Shown piece by piece: positions 25,180 to 34,395 of a DNA stretch of 64,000 nucleotides. The notes beneath the pieces are model-generated. The model searched no databases. It worked only from the letters and a program-made list of their open reading frames with translations, and was not told the origin of the DNA. The stretch lies in NCBI RefSeq assembly GCF_014879975.1, contig NZ_CP062501.1, forward strand, positions 1,302,001 to 1,366,000, written 5' to 3'. The translations under genes and the position numbers were made by a program. Position 1 is the first letter of the stretch. Each line of letters begins with the position of its first letter. Source of the stretch: Vibrio bathopelagicus. GTDB lineage: Bacteria > Pseudomonadota > Gammaproteobacteria > Enterobacterales > Vibrionaceae.

Positions 25180-27388
25180 TTTGAGGCACCTCGGTTTCAA
25201 TGTGATCTTCGTTATTTATAACTACGACTGAGCCGTCACTCATTACCATTGAAGCAACAGCAACTTGCTGAGTGTCAACAGCTTCACGTACGTCAGACAT
25301 ATTTTCTCCCGGCATACCCGGCAATCCATTCTCATCCACAGGTCCTTCGTACGGGAACAAGTACGTACCATGTCCGCCAGTTGTGGTTCTAACAACTCCA
25401 CGAGAATCTTCGGCATTTTTCGTTGTGCCTATAATCGAATCTAAGCTAAGTGCAGCAATGAGTGGTTCAGTACCTGTACGAATGTTGTTTGGATCGCTGT
25501 TTGGGATAACACTATCCGGTACATAATCAACACCTACATCGCAGGTTTCTCCGCAGTCTCCGACGGCAGCTAACAAAAGAGTCGGTTGCTCAGCCTTAAC
25601 TTGACGAGAGATGAAGCTGGCAGGGTCGGCACTATCAATTGTTGCTTGAACCCCTTGTTTAAGGTCTGTAACAACTAAATCGAAGATGTCATTCTCTAAC
25701 TGACTAACAAGTTGTGCGTTATCAGACGAAAGAGCTACGAACTCTCTAAGTGCTTCAATACATTGTTGATTCGTCGCTTCTGCTGTACAGATATCTGGTA
25801 TGACAGTTTCAGCAATGCCTCTCTGAACGTCTGGAGACTTCTTAACGCCTTCAGACATTTCAGGGCCTAAGGTTTGAGAAGACAAAACCAAGTTGGTTAA
25901 CCCCTGTCCCGGAACAACAAAGTTCACTGTATTGAATGCAAAGTCTGAATTATCACTTAAATCACGAGTAGGTTGGCTGAATTCACTAACCATCACTGAC
26001 ATGATTCCCCCTAGCGATTGTCCGATTAAATGAATATCATCTTTTTTGACCCAAGCTTCTTGGCTCAGCGCGTAGCGAAGCCCCAAAAAATCGGAGACAG
26101 ATTGTTGAAGGTTAGAACGCAGTGCTAAAGGCGAATCTATATTAATGAAAAACGCTTTATTTGCTCGAGCGCTTATTTCAACTCCTGTTTTTTCACCATC
26201 ATTAGGGTCAGTATCAGTGTTGTCATAGCGCATTCGTTCTCCGTGATATGGCATGTCAATCGCAACAACGGCATAACCTTTTTTTGTATATTCTGCAGCC
26301 ATCAAAGAAGCAGTGCCACGCTCCGCCGTAACACCATGGATGAATATTGCTGTTGGAAATCCGGTCGATGCTTCTTTTGGCCTTGGAGTATCTTCGTAAT
26401 TTGGCAAATAAATATCAGCCGTTATATTGAGGAATTCTATTACTTTAGGGGCTGACATCTCGGCAGTAGGGAAACCACCGTCGGCATTAGTAATCCATTC
26501 ATAGAGTGGTGGGCAGTTTTCTTTCGGATCAAACTCATCAATGGTGCATTCAGACTCTCGAGCTTCAGTAAAAGGCAAATAAGACGGTATTCTTAATTGC
26601 TTACTGTATTGATTATAATCTCCATTAAACTCTCGAACTTTCTCATAACCGTCTAAAAATTTGGTGTTGAACTTGACGTGATTGTCTCTCATTGCATCGA
26701 GAGATGAATATGAACTCTGAGTTTTAAATTGCGCTGCATATACAGGAGTATCCTTATCTGGATATAGCGCATAATATGAATCAATAGCGCTCAATACTTG
26801 CTCTTGAAGAACGTCTTCTTTTTCGCTATTTAATGGAACGTCTGAATAAATCAACTCATCAAAGCTTGCGTCTGCTTTTAAAGGCTCATCAAATTCAGTT
26901 TTTACCCCATCAGTTACTACAATCGAATAAGTCGTTTCTTCTTCCAAACCTGATTCACATTGAATAATGATATTTGAACCATCAGCCGATATTTGAGTAG
27001 CAACTTCCGAACCTGTTGATTCATTAATTAACACCACGTTCCCCGTTAGGGTTTCATTCTTTAGTGGAAAACGCTTTTCAGAATTAACACTTTGTAGAGG
27101 GATTAAAATTGGTTCTGCACAAAGGCCCCAGCCGTCTAGGGCTGCGTATGAATTGTTGTAGTCCTGATAATAAGAGTCATTGGCCGATGACATTGCGGCA
27201 ACGTCTTCACCGACTCCGGTAATGGTTCCGTCATCGTCATACCCATAACCATCGTTTGGTTTTGGTAATTCATTAATGTTGTAGGGAACCAATACCGAAA
27301 CGGGGTCTTGAGTCGAGTCTTCAGACTGACAGCCGAGTAAGGCAAGCGTAATTAGTCCACATAGATATGGCTTATTGAAATATTTCAA
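25169..27388 (-). CDS. volA: VolA-type surface lysophospholipase lipoprotein
   Basis: A 739-aa protein starting at a TTG (27386-27388) six bases after AAGGAG. This start gives a clean lipoprotein signal with Cys20 in LALLGCQS. The catalytic serine is in GQSLGG, in a Pla-1/cef-type lipase domain, with FIHGVTAERGTASLMAAEY as oxyanion-loop region and GGHGTYLFPYEGP carrying the likely catalytic His. VolA of V. cholerae is an outer-surface lysophospholipase that releases fatty acid from host lysophospholipids; the same role is inferred. It is first in an operon with the FadL-type porin and diverges from a ToxR-like regulator. A longer frame to 27508 would spoil the signal peptide. Confidence 0.88.
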   Translation of the reverse strand: MKYFNKPYLCGLITLALLGCQSEDSTQDPVSVLVPYNINELPKPNDGYGYDDDGTITGVGEDVAAMSSANDSYYQDYNNSYAALDGWGLCAEPILIPLQSVNSEKRFPLKNETLTGNVVLINESTGSEVATQISADGSNIIIQCESGLEEETTYSIVVTDGVKTEFDEPLKADASFDELIYSDVPLNSEKEDVLQEQVLSAIDSYYALYPDKDTPVYAAQFKTQSSYSSLDAMRDNHVKFNTKFLDGYEKVREFNGDYNQYSKQLRIPSYLPFTEARESECTIDEFDPKENCPPLYEWITNADGGFPTAEMSAPKVIEFLNITADIYLPNYEDTPRPKEASTGFPTAIFIHGVTAERGTASLMAAEYTKKGYAVVAIDMPYHGERMRYDNTDTDPNDGEKTGVEISARANKAFFINIDSPLALRSNLQQSVSDFLGLRYALSQEAWVKKDDIHLIGQSLGGIMSVMVSEFSQPTRDLSDNSDFAFNTVNFVVPGQGLTNLVLSSQTLGPEMSEGVKKSPDVQRGIAETVIPDICTAEATNQQCIEALREFVALSSDNAQLVSQLENDIFDLVVTDLKQGVQATIDSADPASFISRQVKAEQPTLLLAAVGDCGETCDVGVDYVPDSVIPNSDPNNIRTGTEPLIAALSLDSIIGTTKNAEDSRGVVRTTTGGHGTYLFPYEGPVDENGLPGMPGENMSDVREAVDTQQVAVASMVMSDGSVVVINNEDHIETEVPQNEE

Positions 27389-27774
27389 AACAGCTCCTTC
27401 GTAGCTTTCGCATTTAACTGGTGTGGTCATGCGATTTATCGTTATTTGAGTTGCCGATTGAGTCGGAGGTAAGTTCGACTTTGATTCGGAGAGAGCAAGG
27501 CAACACAAGTTGGAATGACACGTTGATAAAACTACGTAAGAAATTTGAGCAGTTAACCCACACCCACTAAATCAGCGTCACCCGTTAATGATCCAATAGC
27601 TACTAACGGCAAGCACCTGAAACCGCATTAAACAACCTCAAAAAGGTATATAAGGAAATCTAATTTGGTTAATAATCAACGTAAACTCAAACACTTAAAC
27701 ATCAAAGACGATGAAATCAGTAAGTTTATGTTTGTTGTAATATTTGTTATATTTAGGTTAGAACGCTTATAACA
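27389..27774. other. Divergent promoter region of volA and the ToxR-like gene
   Basis: No gene was found. The AT-rich half near 27660-27775 probably holds the promoter of the regulator, and the 27400-27550 half that of volA. No operator could be recognised with confidence. The arrangement makes the adjacent membrane regulator a natural candidate for control of volA. Confidence 0.4.
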
Positions 27775-28491
27775 ATGAGAACCCAGATGTCTGCTGAATT
27801 TATTATCAATGATGATATACAGGTCAATTTAGAAGAGAGTGAAATCCATCACTTTAAGACGGGCCGTACGTACCCAATAGGTTCTAATGAATCAGAGCTG
27901 CTTAAGTTTTTTATCTCGAGACCCAATGAGGTGATCACTCGCCAAGTGCTTATTGAACAAGTGTGGGTGTCTAAAGGTATATACGTTGAAGATGGCAGCC
28001 TAATGCAAACCATCTCTATTTGCCGAAAAGCGTTAGAAGATAAGAGCGGGATGATCATCGTCACTGAGCGCGGTAAAGGATACAGATTTGCAGGGCAAGT
28101 GACACAAGACAAAGAACGCGCACTTCGTAAAATTCAATCGCAACCAAAACAGGAAACGAAACAACCTGAAGACAGTAAAGCGACAGAAAGCTCAACAACC
28201 AAGACAACTGCCGCACCGAAAAAAACAAATAGTATGTTAGCACTGGTTGCACTATTTGTGGTGACTGCAGGTTTATCCCATTATCTGTTTTCTTATTTAG
28301 ATAGAAATAGTCTAGGCGAAGATCTCGTAGGCCAGCATTTTATCTCTTGTAAAATCGAATCCGAGGAGTTCACTTTTAATGAGTTATTCAACGTGACGCT
28401 TTACGAATATAAGGGACGCAAAATCATCATCGATAATTCAGGAAAATCTCTGAGCTTCCCTGCCGGATTTAAAGGAGTGACTTGTGAATAA
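27775..28491 (+). CDS. ToxR-like transmembrane winged-helix regulator
   Basis: A 238-aa single-pass membrane activator. Residues about 8-105 form an OmpR/ToxR winged helix (EVITRQVLIEQVWVSKG, DGSLMQTISICRKAL, VTERGKGYRF). A Gln/Lys/Thr-rich linker leads to one membrane span (SMLALVALFVVTAGLSHYLF, about 152-171). The periplasmic domain of about 65 residues has two Cys, in ISCKI and as the penultimate residue, able to form a disulphide as in ToxR. It is not ToxR itself, being shorter with a different periplasmic domain. It overlaps the next gene by 8 bases, forming a ToxRS-like pair. Confidence 0.85.
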   Translation: MRTQMSAEFIINDDIQVNLEESEIHHFKTGRTYPIGSNESELLKFFISRPNEVITRQVLIEQVWVSKGIYVEDGSLMQTISICRKALEDKSGMIIVTERGKGYRFAGQVTQDKERALRKIQSQPKQETKQPEDSKATESSTTKTTAAPKKTNSMLALVALFVVTAGLSHYLFSYLDRNSLGEDLVGQHFISCKIESEEFTFNELFNVTLYEYKGRKIIIDNSGKSLSFPAGFKGVTCE

Positions 28492-28990
28492 CAAAATGAA
28501 TACAGCAATTTTTGTGGTACTACTTGGCGTATTAGTCGGCTGGCTTTCTACTTTTATTCCTAAGTCACACCTTGAAGGGCATTATTTGGCGAATACAGCA
28601 TCGATTATTAACCCGTCCAATAATATGATTCATAACCAGTCTTCTATTAACATCGAATTTAAGAAGAATGACAGCTACGACCTATTGTACGTGTCGACCA
28701 AGCAAGTCGGCTTTACGTCATCGGGGTCTTATTCAGTCACTCAACACGACATCTCACTGGATGAGAACCAACACCAACAAATCATCCCCAATCGCGAGTT
28801 GTCGTTTTACGAAAAGGTCATGATTAGTGAAGGGGCTACATTATCGTCTGACGCCATGCCTTACATTCCATTGAATAGAGAAGAGTTATTGCTGGTGACG
28901 CGCTATGGGATGATTCACTTTTGTAAGAAGGTGGTCTGTTCTGAATTATCCACCTATTCAAACGATATTCCTGATGTAGATATGAACTAA
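28484..28990 (+). CDS. ToxS-like membrane partner of the adjacent regulator
   Basis: A 168-aa protein with one N-terminal membrane segment (TAIFVVLLGVLVGWLSTFI) and a periplasmic domain. The layout matches ToxS and TcpH, which protect and tune their ToxR-like partners, but sequence similarity is not obvious. GTG 28484 is chosen as start because AAAGGAG lies six bases upstream, inside the end of the regulator gene; the overlap indicates coupled translation. Two Cys are near the C-terminus (FCKKVVC). Confidence 0.65.
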   Translation: MNNKMNTAIFVVLLGVLVGWLSTFIPKSHLEGHYLANTASIINPSNNMIHNQSSINIEFKKNDSYDLLYVSTKQVGFTSSGSYSVTQHDISLDENQHQQIIPNRELSFYEKVMISEGATLSSDAMPYIPLNREELLLVTRYGMIHFCKKVVCSELSTYSNDIPDVDMN

Positions 28991-29395
28991 ACTCGCTCTC
29001 CATTTTTACGTCTACTTATGCTTAACGCTGACTTAAGCATAAGTGGGCGTTAAAGCTGACATTCTCACCTCTTTACTCCAATAAATACCCACTTCGTTAC
29101 AACTTCCCCTCCAATGCACAAAAACAGCCTCAATTTATAAAACAACACATCCATATGCAACTAGAACAACCAAAGGTGATCCAAGTTATATTCTGACGAG
29201 CTGCAAAATTTGTTTATTAACATCTAAACAACAGTAGTTAATCACGATTTATAACCACAATTAACATAGAAAAAAATGTTTGTCTTAGATCATATCAACC
29301 TCAACTATGCCTCGTGCCACAGTGCAGTTTTCTGTACATTCATTGTCATATTCTGAAACACTTTCTTATATTTTTTAAACTTTGTGGAGATTTCT
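28991..29395. other. Regulatory spacer upstream of dcuC
   Basis: No coding frame is supported. The region is AT-rich and holds an FNR-box-like sequence at 29280-29293 and the TGGAGA ribosome site just before the dcuC ATG. Confidence 0.5.
29280..29293. promoter_or_regulatory. FNR-box-like site upstream of dcuC
   Basis: TTGTCTTAGATCAT fits the FNR palindrome TTGAT-N4-ATCAA in most positions and shares 13 bases with the complement of the nap site at 33435-33448. It lies about 110 bases before the dcuC start. Activation under anaerobic conditions by FNR is inferred. Confidence 0.55.
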
Positions 29396-30763
29396 ATGTT
29401 AGAGCTCTTGATCGGATTAGTGATTACCATCGCTGTTGGTTACTTTATTGTGAAAGGCTATAAAGCAGCAGGCGTATTATTAACTGCTGGCCTTGCCCTA
29501 CTTCTTATTACTGGCCTTATTGGCCACACAGTTTTACCAGCTAAGGTAGCTTCAACAGGTAACATGGTTACCGACTCACTAGAATTCGTTAAGTACATGC
29601 TTCAATACCGCGGGGGCGGCCTAGGCATGCAAATCATGCTTCTGTGTGGTTTCGCTTCATACATGACTCACATCGGCGCGAACAACGTGGTAGTAAAGCA
29701 ATTTTCTAAACCACTTGCGGCTATCAAGTCTCCCTATGTACTTCTTGTTGCGGCTTACATCGTAGCGTGTCTAATGTCTCTAGCAGTAAGTTCTGCAACA
29801 GGCCTTGGTGTTCTATTGATGGCGACCCTATTCCCAATGATGACAGCGATGGGTATTTCTCGCCCTGCTGCTGTCGCGGTTTGTGCTTCACCAGCGGCAA
29901 TCATCCTTTCGCCAACGTCTGGTGATGTGGTTATTGCAGCTGAAAAATCAGGAATGTCTCTTGATGTGTTTGCCGTTCAAACAGTACTTCCTGTTTCTAT
30001 TTGTGCAATCATCGTGATGGCTGCAGCCGCTTTCTTCTGGAACAAGTATCTGGATAAGAAAGAAAACACACCAATGGAAAAAGTAGACGTTTCTGAAATT
30101 GAAACTACGGCTCCCGCTTTCTACGCTGCACTGCCATTCCTACCTATCATCGGCGTTTTCCTATTCAACGGCCGCACCATTCCTGGGCTTTCACTTGATA
30201 TCTACACTATCGTAGTGGGCTCAATCTTCGTGGGTGCAGTTATCGATTACGTTGTTAAGAAGTTTGACGGCGAGAAAACACTAGAAGACCTAGATTCTTG
30301 CTACCAAGGTATGGCTGACGCTTTCAAAGGCGTAGTAATGTTGTTGGTTGCAGCGGGCGTATTTGCTCAAGGTCTAATGTCTATCGGCGCTATTGATAAC
30401 CTAATCGGTCTTGCTGAATCGGCAGGCGCAGGCGGCATCGCGTTAATGCTTATCCTAACGGGTCTAACGGTTGCAGCTGCTATCGCGACAGGTTCTGGTA
30501 ACGCACCATTCTATGCATTCGTAGAACTTGCTCCGTCACTTGCTGCGAAAATGGGCTTGAACCCAGCGTTCCTAATCATCCCAATGCTTCAAGCATCGAA
30601 CCTAGGTCGTACCATCTCGCCAGTATCTGGTGTAATTGTCGCGACTTCTGGTATGGGTAAAATCAGCCCATTTGAAGTAGTAAAACGTACTTCTGTTCCT
30701 GTAATCTGTGGTCTTATCACGGTTATCTTCGGTACGCTTGTATTGGTTCCAATGGCGGCTTAA
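29396..30763 (+). CDS. dcuC: Anaerobic C4-dicarboxylate transporter DcuC
   Basis: A 455-aa transporter with about 12 hydrophobic segments and the DcuC/DcuD family features: GLGMQIMLLCGFASYM-HIGANN near residue 80, PAAIILSPTSGDVVIAAE near 170 and ASNLGRTISPVSGVI near 400. It exports succinate in exchange for fumarate or other C4-dicarboxylates during anaerobic growth. ATG 29396 has TGGAGA just upstream; the longer GTG start would include that site. Single-gene unit, next to the nitrate respiration genes. Confidence 0.92.
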   Translation: MLELLIGLVITIAVGYFIVKGYKAAGVLLTAGLALLLITGLIGHTVLPAKVASTGNMVTDSLEFVKYMLQYRGGGLGMQIMLLCGFASYMTHIGANNVVVKQFSKPLAAIKSPYVLLVAAYIVACLMSLAVSSATGLGVLLMATLFPMMTAMGISRPAAVAVCASPAAIILSPTSGDVVIAAEKSGMSLDVFAVQTVLPVSICAIIVMAAAAFFWNKYLDKKENTPMEKVDVSEIETTAPAFYAALPFLPIIGVFLFNGRTIPGLSLDIYTIVVGSIFVGAVIDYVVKKFDGEKTLEDLDSCYQGMADAFKGVVMLLVAAGVFAQGLMSIGAIDNLIGLAESAGAGGIALMLILTGLTVAAAIATGSGNAPFYAFVELAPSLAAKMGLNPAFLIIPMLQASNLGRTISPVSGVIVATSGMGKISPFEVVKRTSVPVICGLITVIFGTLVLVPMAA

Positions 30764-30809
30764 TTGTCAGTAAAAGAGACATGATAATTTAGATATAAAA
30801 TGCTTAAAC

Positions 30810-30846
30810 AAAAAGGCGCTGAACTTAATAAGTTCAGCGCCTTTTT
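30810..30846 (+). terminator. Strong terminator of dcuC, probably bidirectional
   Basis: A perfect 17-bp stem (30810-30826 with 30830-30846) closes on a 3-base loop; AAAAAGGCGC at the left and GCGCCTTTTT at the right give a T run in both directions. Confidence 0.9.
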
Positions 30847-30983
30847 AATGTCACATGTTCAAAATCATTAGAAGCTATTTAGAAGCCATCGCGAGAAACT
30901 ATTGTTAGAACCTCACGTTATTTGACCCGAACATTGTAACTAATAGCACGGCTTGAAATAGTTTTATTTCAAAGGAACAAGCC

Positions 30984-31616
30984 CTACTTCATTTCACCAT
31001 AGCGTTCTAGATACAAAACCGTTGCCGCCGTACGTGAAGGTACTTGCAGCTTCTTCAGCAAGCTTTTCATATGTACCTTAACTGTCGATTCAGAGATAAA
31101 CAGATGATCAGCAATTTGCTTGTTACGGTACCCTTTAGCAACTTCTTGAAGGATCTGAGTTTCACGCTCAGTCAGTTGGTCAAAAATGTCATTGCGACTG
31201 TCTGCGTCGTTTAGGTAACGAGAAACGACACTGCTGTAGGCTTTGTCGCCGCCATGTGCTTGCTTAAGCAATTCAATAAGTTCATCGGGTTCGGTGTCTT
31301 TCAACAAGTAACCATCAGCACCCGCTTTTACGATAGCTTCGATATCTGCAGGGCTATCCGATACGGTTAAAATAACAATGTTAGCGCTTGAACCATCGGT
31401 ACGAAGTGCTTTTAGGGTATCTAATCCAGACATCCCTTTCATATTAAGATCCAGAAGGATCAAATCAGGTTCTTCTTCGTGAGCAAGAGCGACTGCTTCA
31501 GTGCCATTACTCGCTTCTGCAATCACTTCAAACTCATCTTCAAAGCTCAGTAATTGGCTTATACCTCGGCGCATCAGTGGATGATCATCAACCAGCATTA
31601 CTTTACAAATCGTCAA
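30984..31616 (-). CDS. narP: Nitrate/nitrite response regulator NarP
   Basis: A 210-aa NarL/FixJ-type regulator. The receiver has the acidic pair DD (10-11), phospho-acceptor D56 in LLDLNMKG and the conserved Lys in LLKDTEP; the C-terminal LuxR-type HTH has LTERETQILQEVAKG and NKQIADHLFISESTVKVHMK. It controls nap and other anaerobic genes after phosphorylation by NarQ. The start is TTG 31616 with GGAAG six bases upstream, within the end of narQ (14-base overlap). Confidence 0.92.
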   Translation of the reverse strand: MTICKVMLVDDHPLMRRGISQLLSFEDEFEVIAEASNGTEAVALAHEEEPDLILLDLNMKGMSGLDTLKALRTDGSSANIVILTVSDSPADIEAIVKAGADGYLLKDTEPDELIELLKQAHGGDKAYSSVVSRYLNDADSRNDIFDQLTERETQILQEVAKGYRNKQIADHLFISESTVKVHMKSLLKKLQVPSRTAATVLYLERYGEMK

Positions 31617-33333
31617 CTTTAACTTCCTTCAAACTTTTATATTTCAATATGACTGTACAGCCTTCACCTTGAGCCGCTTCAATCGTTAAGTCGCCATTCA
31701 GTCTTGCCGCACGCTCCTGCATAATGCTCATCCCATAGTGGTTCATTCTCGAACTACCAGGGTCAAAGCCATCTCCATTATCTTTGATCACGACTAATAC
31801 TTCACCATCTTCATCGATACAGCATACATCTATCAAGTCGGCATTGGCGTGTTTTATTGCGTTTATTGTTGCTTCACGAATCAATTGAAGCAAGTGAACT
31901 TGGCTATGCGCATCAAGCTCAATCGATGACAGATTATTGGTTAAGTTAATCTTGGCATCCGTTCTTTCACTGAGTTGCTCGAGCATGGTGCTCAAAGCAT
32001 CTCCGAAGTTACCCTCTTTAATGGATAACCTAAATGTAGTGAGCAGCTCTCTTAACTGAGTATAAGCATCGGCCAAGCCGTTACCTATTTCTGAAGCAAT
32101 TTGCTCTGATTGCTCGCGGTGTTTTTGCTCTGGTAATTTACCAATCACACGCTTCAATAAGGTCACTTGGATTTTCAGATACGAAAGCGACTGAGCAAGT
32201 GAATCATGCAGCTCACGTGCAATTGTCGCACGCTCTTCCATAATAATAAGCTGCTCGGCTTTCTTTTGCGCGCGATTATAATAGATTGCTCGCGATAACA
32301 GTTGAATAAAGCTCTCTATTAACGTCTTCGTTGAGTGTCCATGGTGATATGAGCAATACAGGTAACCCAAAATGAGTTCGTTATCATCCAACTTCATCTC
32401 GAATTTTTCATAATCACGATTCGAGTCGTAGCCCTCATCCATAATCAACGAACGACCTGAATTATCAACAATCTCTAATCTTAATGACTCAATCCCCTCT
32501 AAGCTAACTAAGTGCTGCAAGATAGCCCGAAAGTTTTCAGGTGCAATCCGCGTTACCGTGAGTTCTTGAGAAGAATAGTAAAGCGCTTGTAATGATTGGT
32601 TAGCGTTTTGCAATTCAATCGTTTTGGCATCAACGACATCTTCGAGATTTCGATAAAGCACACCCAAATCTTTGGCCATTGAGTTGAACGTTTTGGTCAA
32701 AATACCGAGTTCATTACTGTTCGTTACTTCCAACTGAACCTCAAAGTCACTGTTCTTTATTCGCTGACTTGCTCTAACTAAGGCATGCAGAGGCTTAACA
32801 ACCTGTTTACGTACGAAATGAACAACAAAAAGAGATATGACGAGAATACCACCTAGCCCTACGCCACCAGCCCACGCTAATTTAATCAGCTTATTTTCTG
32901 AAAACTCTTGAAGCTTGAAAACAAAGTGGTCTATCTCGTTCACGAAGTTTTCAACTAACACCAAATAGTGCTTACGATCTTCGCTATTCAAAACACGCTT
33001 CAGCTCGTGCCAACGGCCAATGATTAAATAGTAATCTTCTGTGATATCTGTCGGAACTTCCCAACTGACGAGTTCAGCCATAGAGGGCGAATACAGAGAC
33101 TTTTCGAATTCATAAATGTGCGAATTGTAATCAACTGATTCTATTTGAATATCATGCGCCAAACGATAGCTCTGCATACGCATCGAACCTGCCACGTTTA
33201 CTGCTTCTGCATCATTCAAACTCGACGCCAAAGTAAAGATAGCAAAGCCAGTTGTAGCAACCGACAGCAGCAGTATAGACAGCAAGGATTTTGCTATTGT
33301 GCTAGTGACAGATGAAACCGGTTTTATAAGCAA
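31603..33333 (-). CDS. narQ: Nitrate/nitrite sensor histidine kinase NarQ
   Basis: A 576-aa inner membrane kinase. TM1 lies at 15-35; directly after it is the ligand-binding P-box, DAEAVNVAGSMRMQSYRLAH. TM2 is near 155-175, followed by a HAMP segment, a linker with Cys, the HisKA_3 dimerisation box with His in RELHDSLAQSLSYLK, and an ATPase domain with DNGDGFDP. It phosphorylates NarP in response to periplasmic nitrate or nitrite. The start is TTG (33331-33333) with AGGAAG six bases upstream. It diverges from napF across a 253-bp regulatory spacer. Confidence 0.93.
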   Translation of the reverse strand: MLIKPVSSVTSTIAKSLLSILLLSVATTGFAIFTLASSLNDAEAVNVAGSMRMQSYRLAHDIQIESVDYNSHIYEFEKSLYSPSMAELVSWEVPTDITEDYYLIIGRWHELKRVLNSEDRKHYLVLVENFVNEIDHFVFKLQEFSENKLIKLAWAGGVGLGGILVISLFVVHFVRKQVVKPLHALVRASQRIKNSDFEVQLEVTNSNELGILTKTFNSMAKDLGVLYRNLEDVVDAKTIELQNANQSLQALYYSSQELTVTRIAPENFRAILQHLVSLEGIESLRLEIVDNSGRSLIMDEGYDSNRDYEKFEMKLDDNELILGYLYCSYHHGHSTKTLIESFIQLLSRAIYYNRAQKKAEQLIIMEERATIARELHDSLAQSLSYLKIQVTLLKRVIGKLPEQKHREQSEQIASEIGNGLADAYTQLRELLTTFRLSIKEGNFGDALSTMLEQLSERTDAKINLTNNLSSIELDAHSQVHLLQLIREATINAIKHANADLIDVCCIDEDGEVLVVIKDNGDGFDPGSSRMNHYGMSIMQERAARLNGDLTIEAAQGEGCTVILKYKSLKEVKVDDL

Positions 33334-33434
33334 AAGAGTCTTCCTAGTAAGAGGTGGAAAGCCAGCAAGATCGTATTGTCACACATCAAAAATCATAGCT
33401 CCATTCAATATGTGATCACTCGCTTTGTAATTTA

Positions 33435-33448
33435 TTGATCTAAGACAA
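33435..33448. promoter_or_regulatory. FNR-box-like site in the nap promoter region
   Basis: TTGATCTAAGACAA has a perfect left half of the FNR palindrome and a 3-of-5 right half. It lies about 140 bases before napF, and divergent narQ could share it. In E. coli, nap is activated by FNR bound upstream of a NarP site, the order seen here. Confidence 0.6.
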
Positions 33449-33454
33449 TATATG

Positions 33455-33478
33455 CCCCTAATTAGCCCTTAGGGGGTA
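33455..33478. promoter_or_regulatory. NarP-like inverted repeat in the nap promoter region
   Basis: CCCCTAA (33455-33461) and TTAGGGG (33469-33475) form an inverted repeat. TAGCCCT-TA-GGGGGTA (33463-33478) fits the NarP/NarL 7-2-7 pattern (TACYYMT-N2-AKRRGTA) with one mismatch per half. It lies immediately downstream of the FNR-like site. Confidence 0.5.
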
Positions 33479-33586
33479 TTTATACAATTGTTTCTAAAAC
33501 TACACTACTTGTGAGGACTAATTACAAGATATTAATAGAATAATGACCTACAATTACAACATCTTAGCAACATCCATAGGTATCTA

Positions 33587-34066
33587 GTGGTAGATCTATC
33601 AAAACGCCGTCTATTTTCAAGACGAAAAGTTGACTCAAGCCAGATTCGTTTGCCTTGGATTAACAACCTAGAAAGCTTTGTAGATGACTGCACTCGCTGC
33701 GGTAAATGCATCGAGAGTTGTGAGACTAAGATAATCATTGTAGGCGATGGTGGATTTCCTACCGTCGATTTCTCTATTGATGAATGTACGTTCTGCTATC
33801 AATGTGCAGATGTTTGTCCTGAACCTATTTTCAAGCCAAAGCAAGGAGAGCCTTGGCAAGCAAAAGCACGTATTTCTGATAAGTGTTTAGCGCAACAAAA
33901 TGTTGAATGCCGAAGCTGTGGTGACATGTGTGAACCTATGGCCATTCAATTTCAACTTAGAGCAGGCAGTGTTGCTCTACCAAAAATCGAGTTAAATGAG
34001 TGTAACGGTTGTGGAGCCTGCGTAGCAGTTTGCCCTACTTCAGCTATTCTTGTGAGTAATGCATAA
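33587..34066 (+). CDS. napF: Ferredoxin-type protein NapF
   Basis: A 159-aa cytoplasmic iron-sulphur protein. Cys motifs for [4Fe-4S] clusters are CTRCGKCIESC, CTFCYQCADVCPEP, CRSCGDMCEP and CNGCGACVAVCP, the NapF arrangement. It helps mature or reduce the NapA catalytic subunit. The start is GTG 33587 with AGG at eight bases. First gene of the nap operon, under the FNR- and NarP-like sites. Confidence 0.9.
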   Translation: MVDLSKRRLFSRRKVDSSQIRLPWINNLESFVDDCTRCGKCIESCETKIIIVGDGGFPTVDFSIDECTFCYQCADVCPEPIFKPKQGEPWQAKARISDKCLAQQNVECRSCGDMCEPMAIQFQLRAGSVALPKIELNECNGCGACVAVCPTSAILVSNA

Positions 34067-34089
34067 AACAAAAATAACGAGAGCAATTT

Positions 34090-34395
34090 ATGGCACTAAA
34101 TGAAGTGCATATATCAAGTTTAGTCGTGCATGTGAGCCCAGAGCATCTGGTCGAGATCAAAGCAGAAATCGAGAAGTTTGATAATGCAGAGATCTACGGG
34201 GACAGCCCTGAAGGCAAAATCATCGTGGTCCTAGAAACCGAAAACCAAGGTTTTGTAACGGACACCATCGAAGCAATAAATAACATTAAGAACGTTTTGG
34301 GGACAGCTTTGGTTTATCACCAAATCGAGACTGAGCTCGACGAAACGGATTTAGAAACTGGAAGCAACAATTCTCAACTTGAGGGTGAAGTATGA
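34090..34395 (+). CDS. napD: NapD chaperone for NapA signal peptide
   Basis: A 101-aa ferredoxin-like-fold protein with the NapD start [14 protein letters not shown] and the [16 protein letters not shown] strand pair. It binds the twin-arginine signal of NapA so that only cofactor-loaded enzyme is exported. The C-terminus is acidic. Its stop overlaps the napA start (ATGA). Confidence 0.9.
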   Translation: MALNEVHISSLVVHVSPEHLVEIKAEIEKFDNAEIYGDSPEGKIIVVLETENQGFVTDTIEAINNIKNVLGTALVYHQIETELDETDLETGSNNSQLEGEV

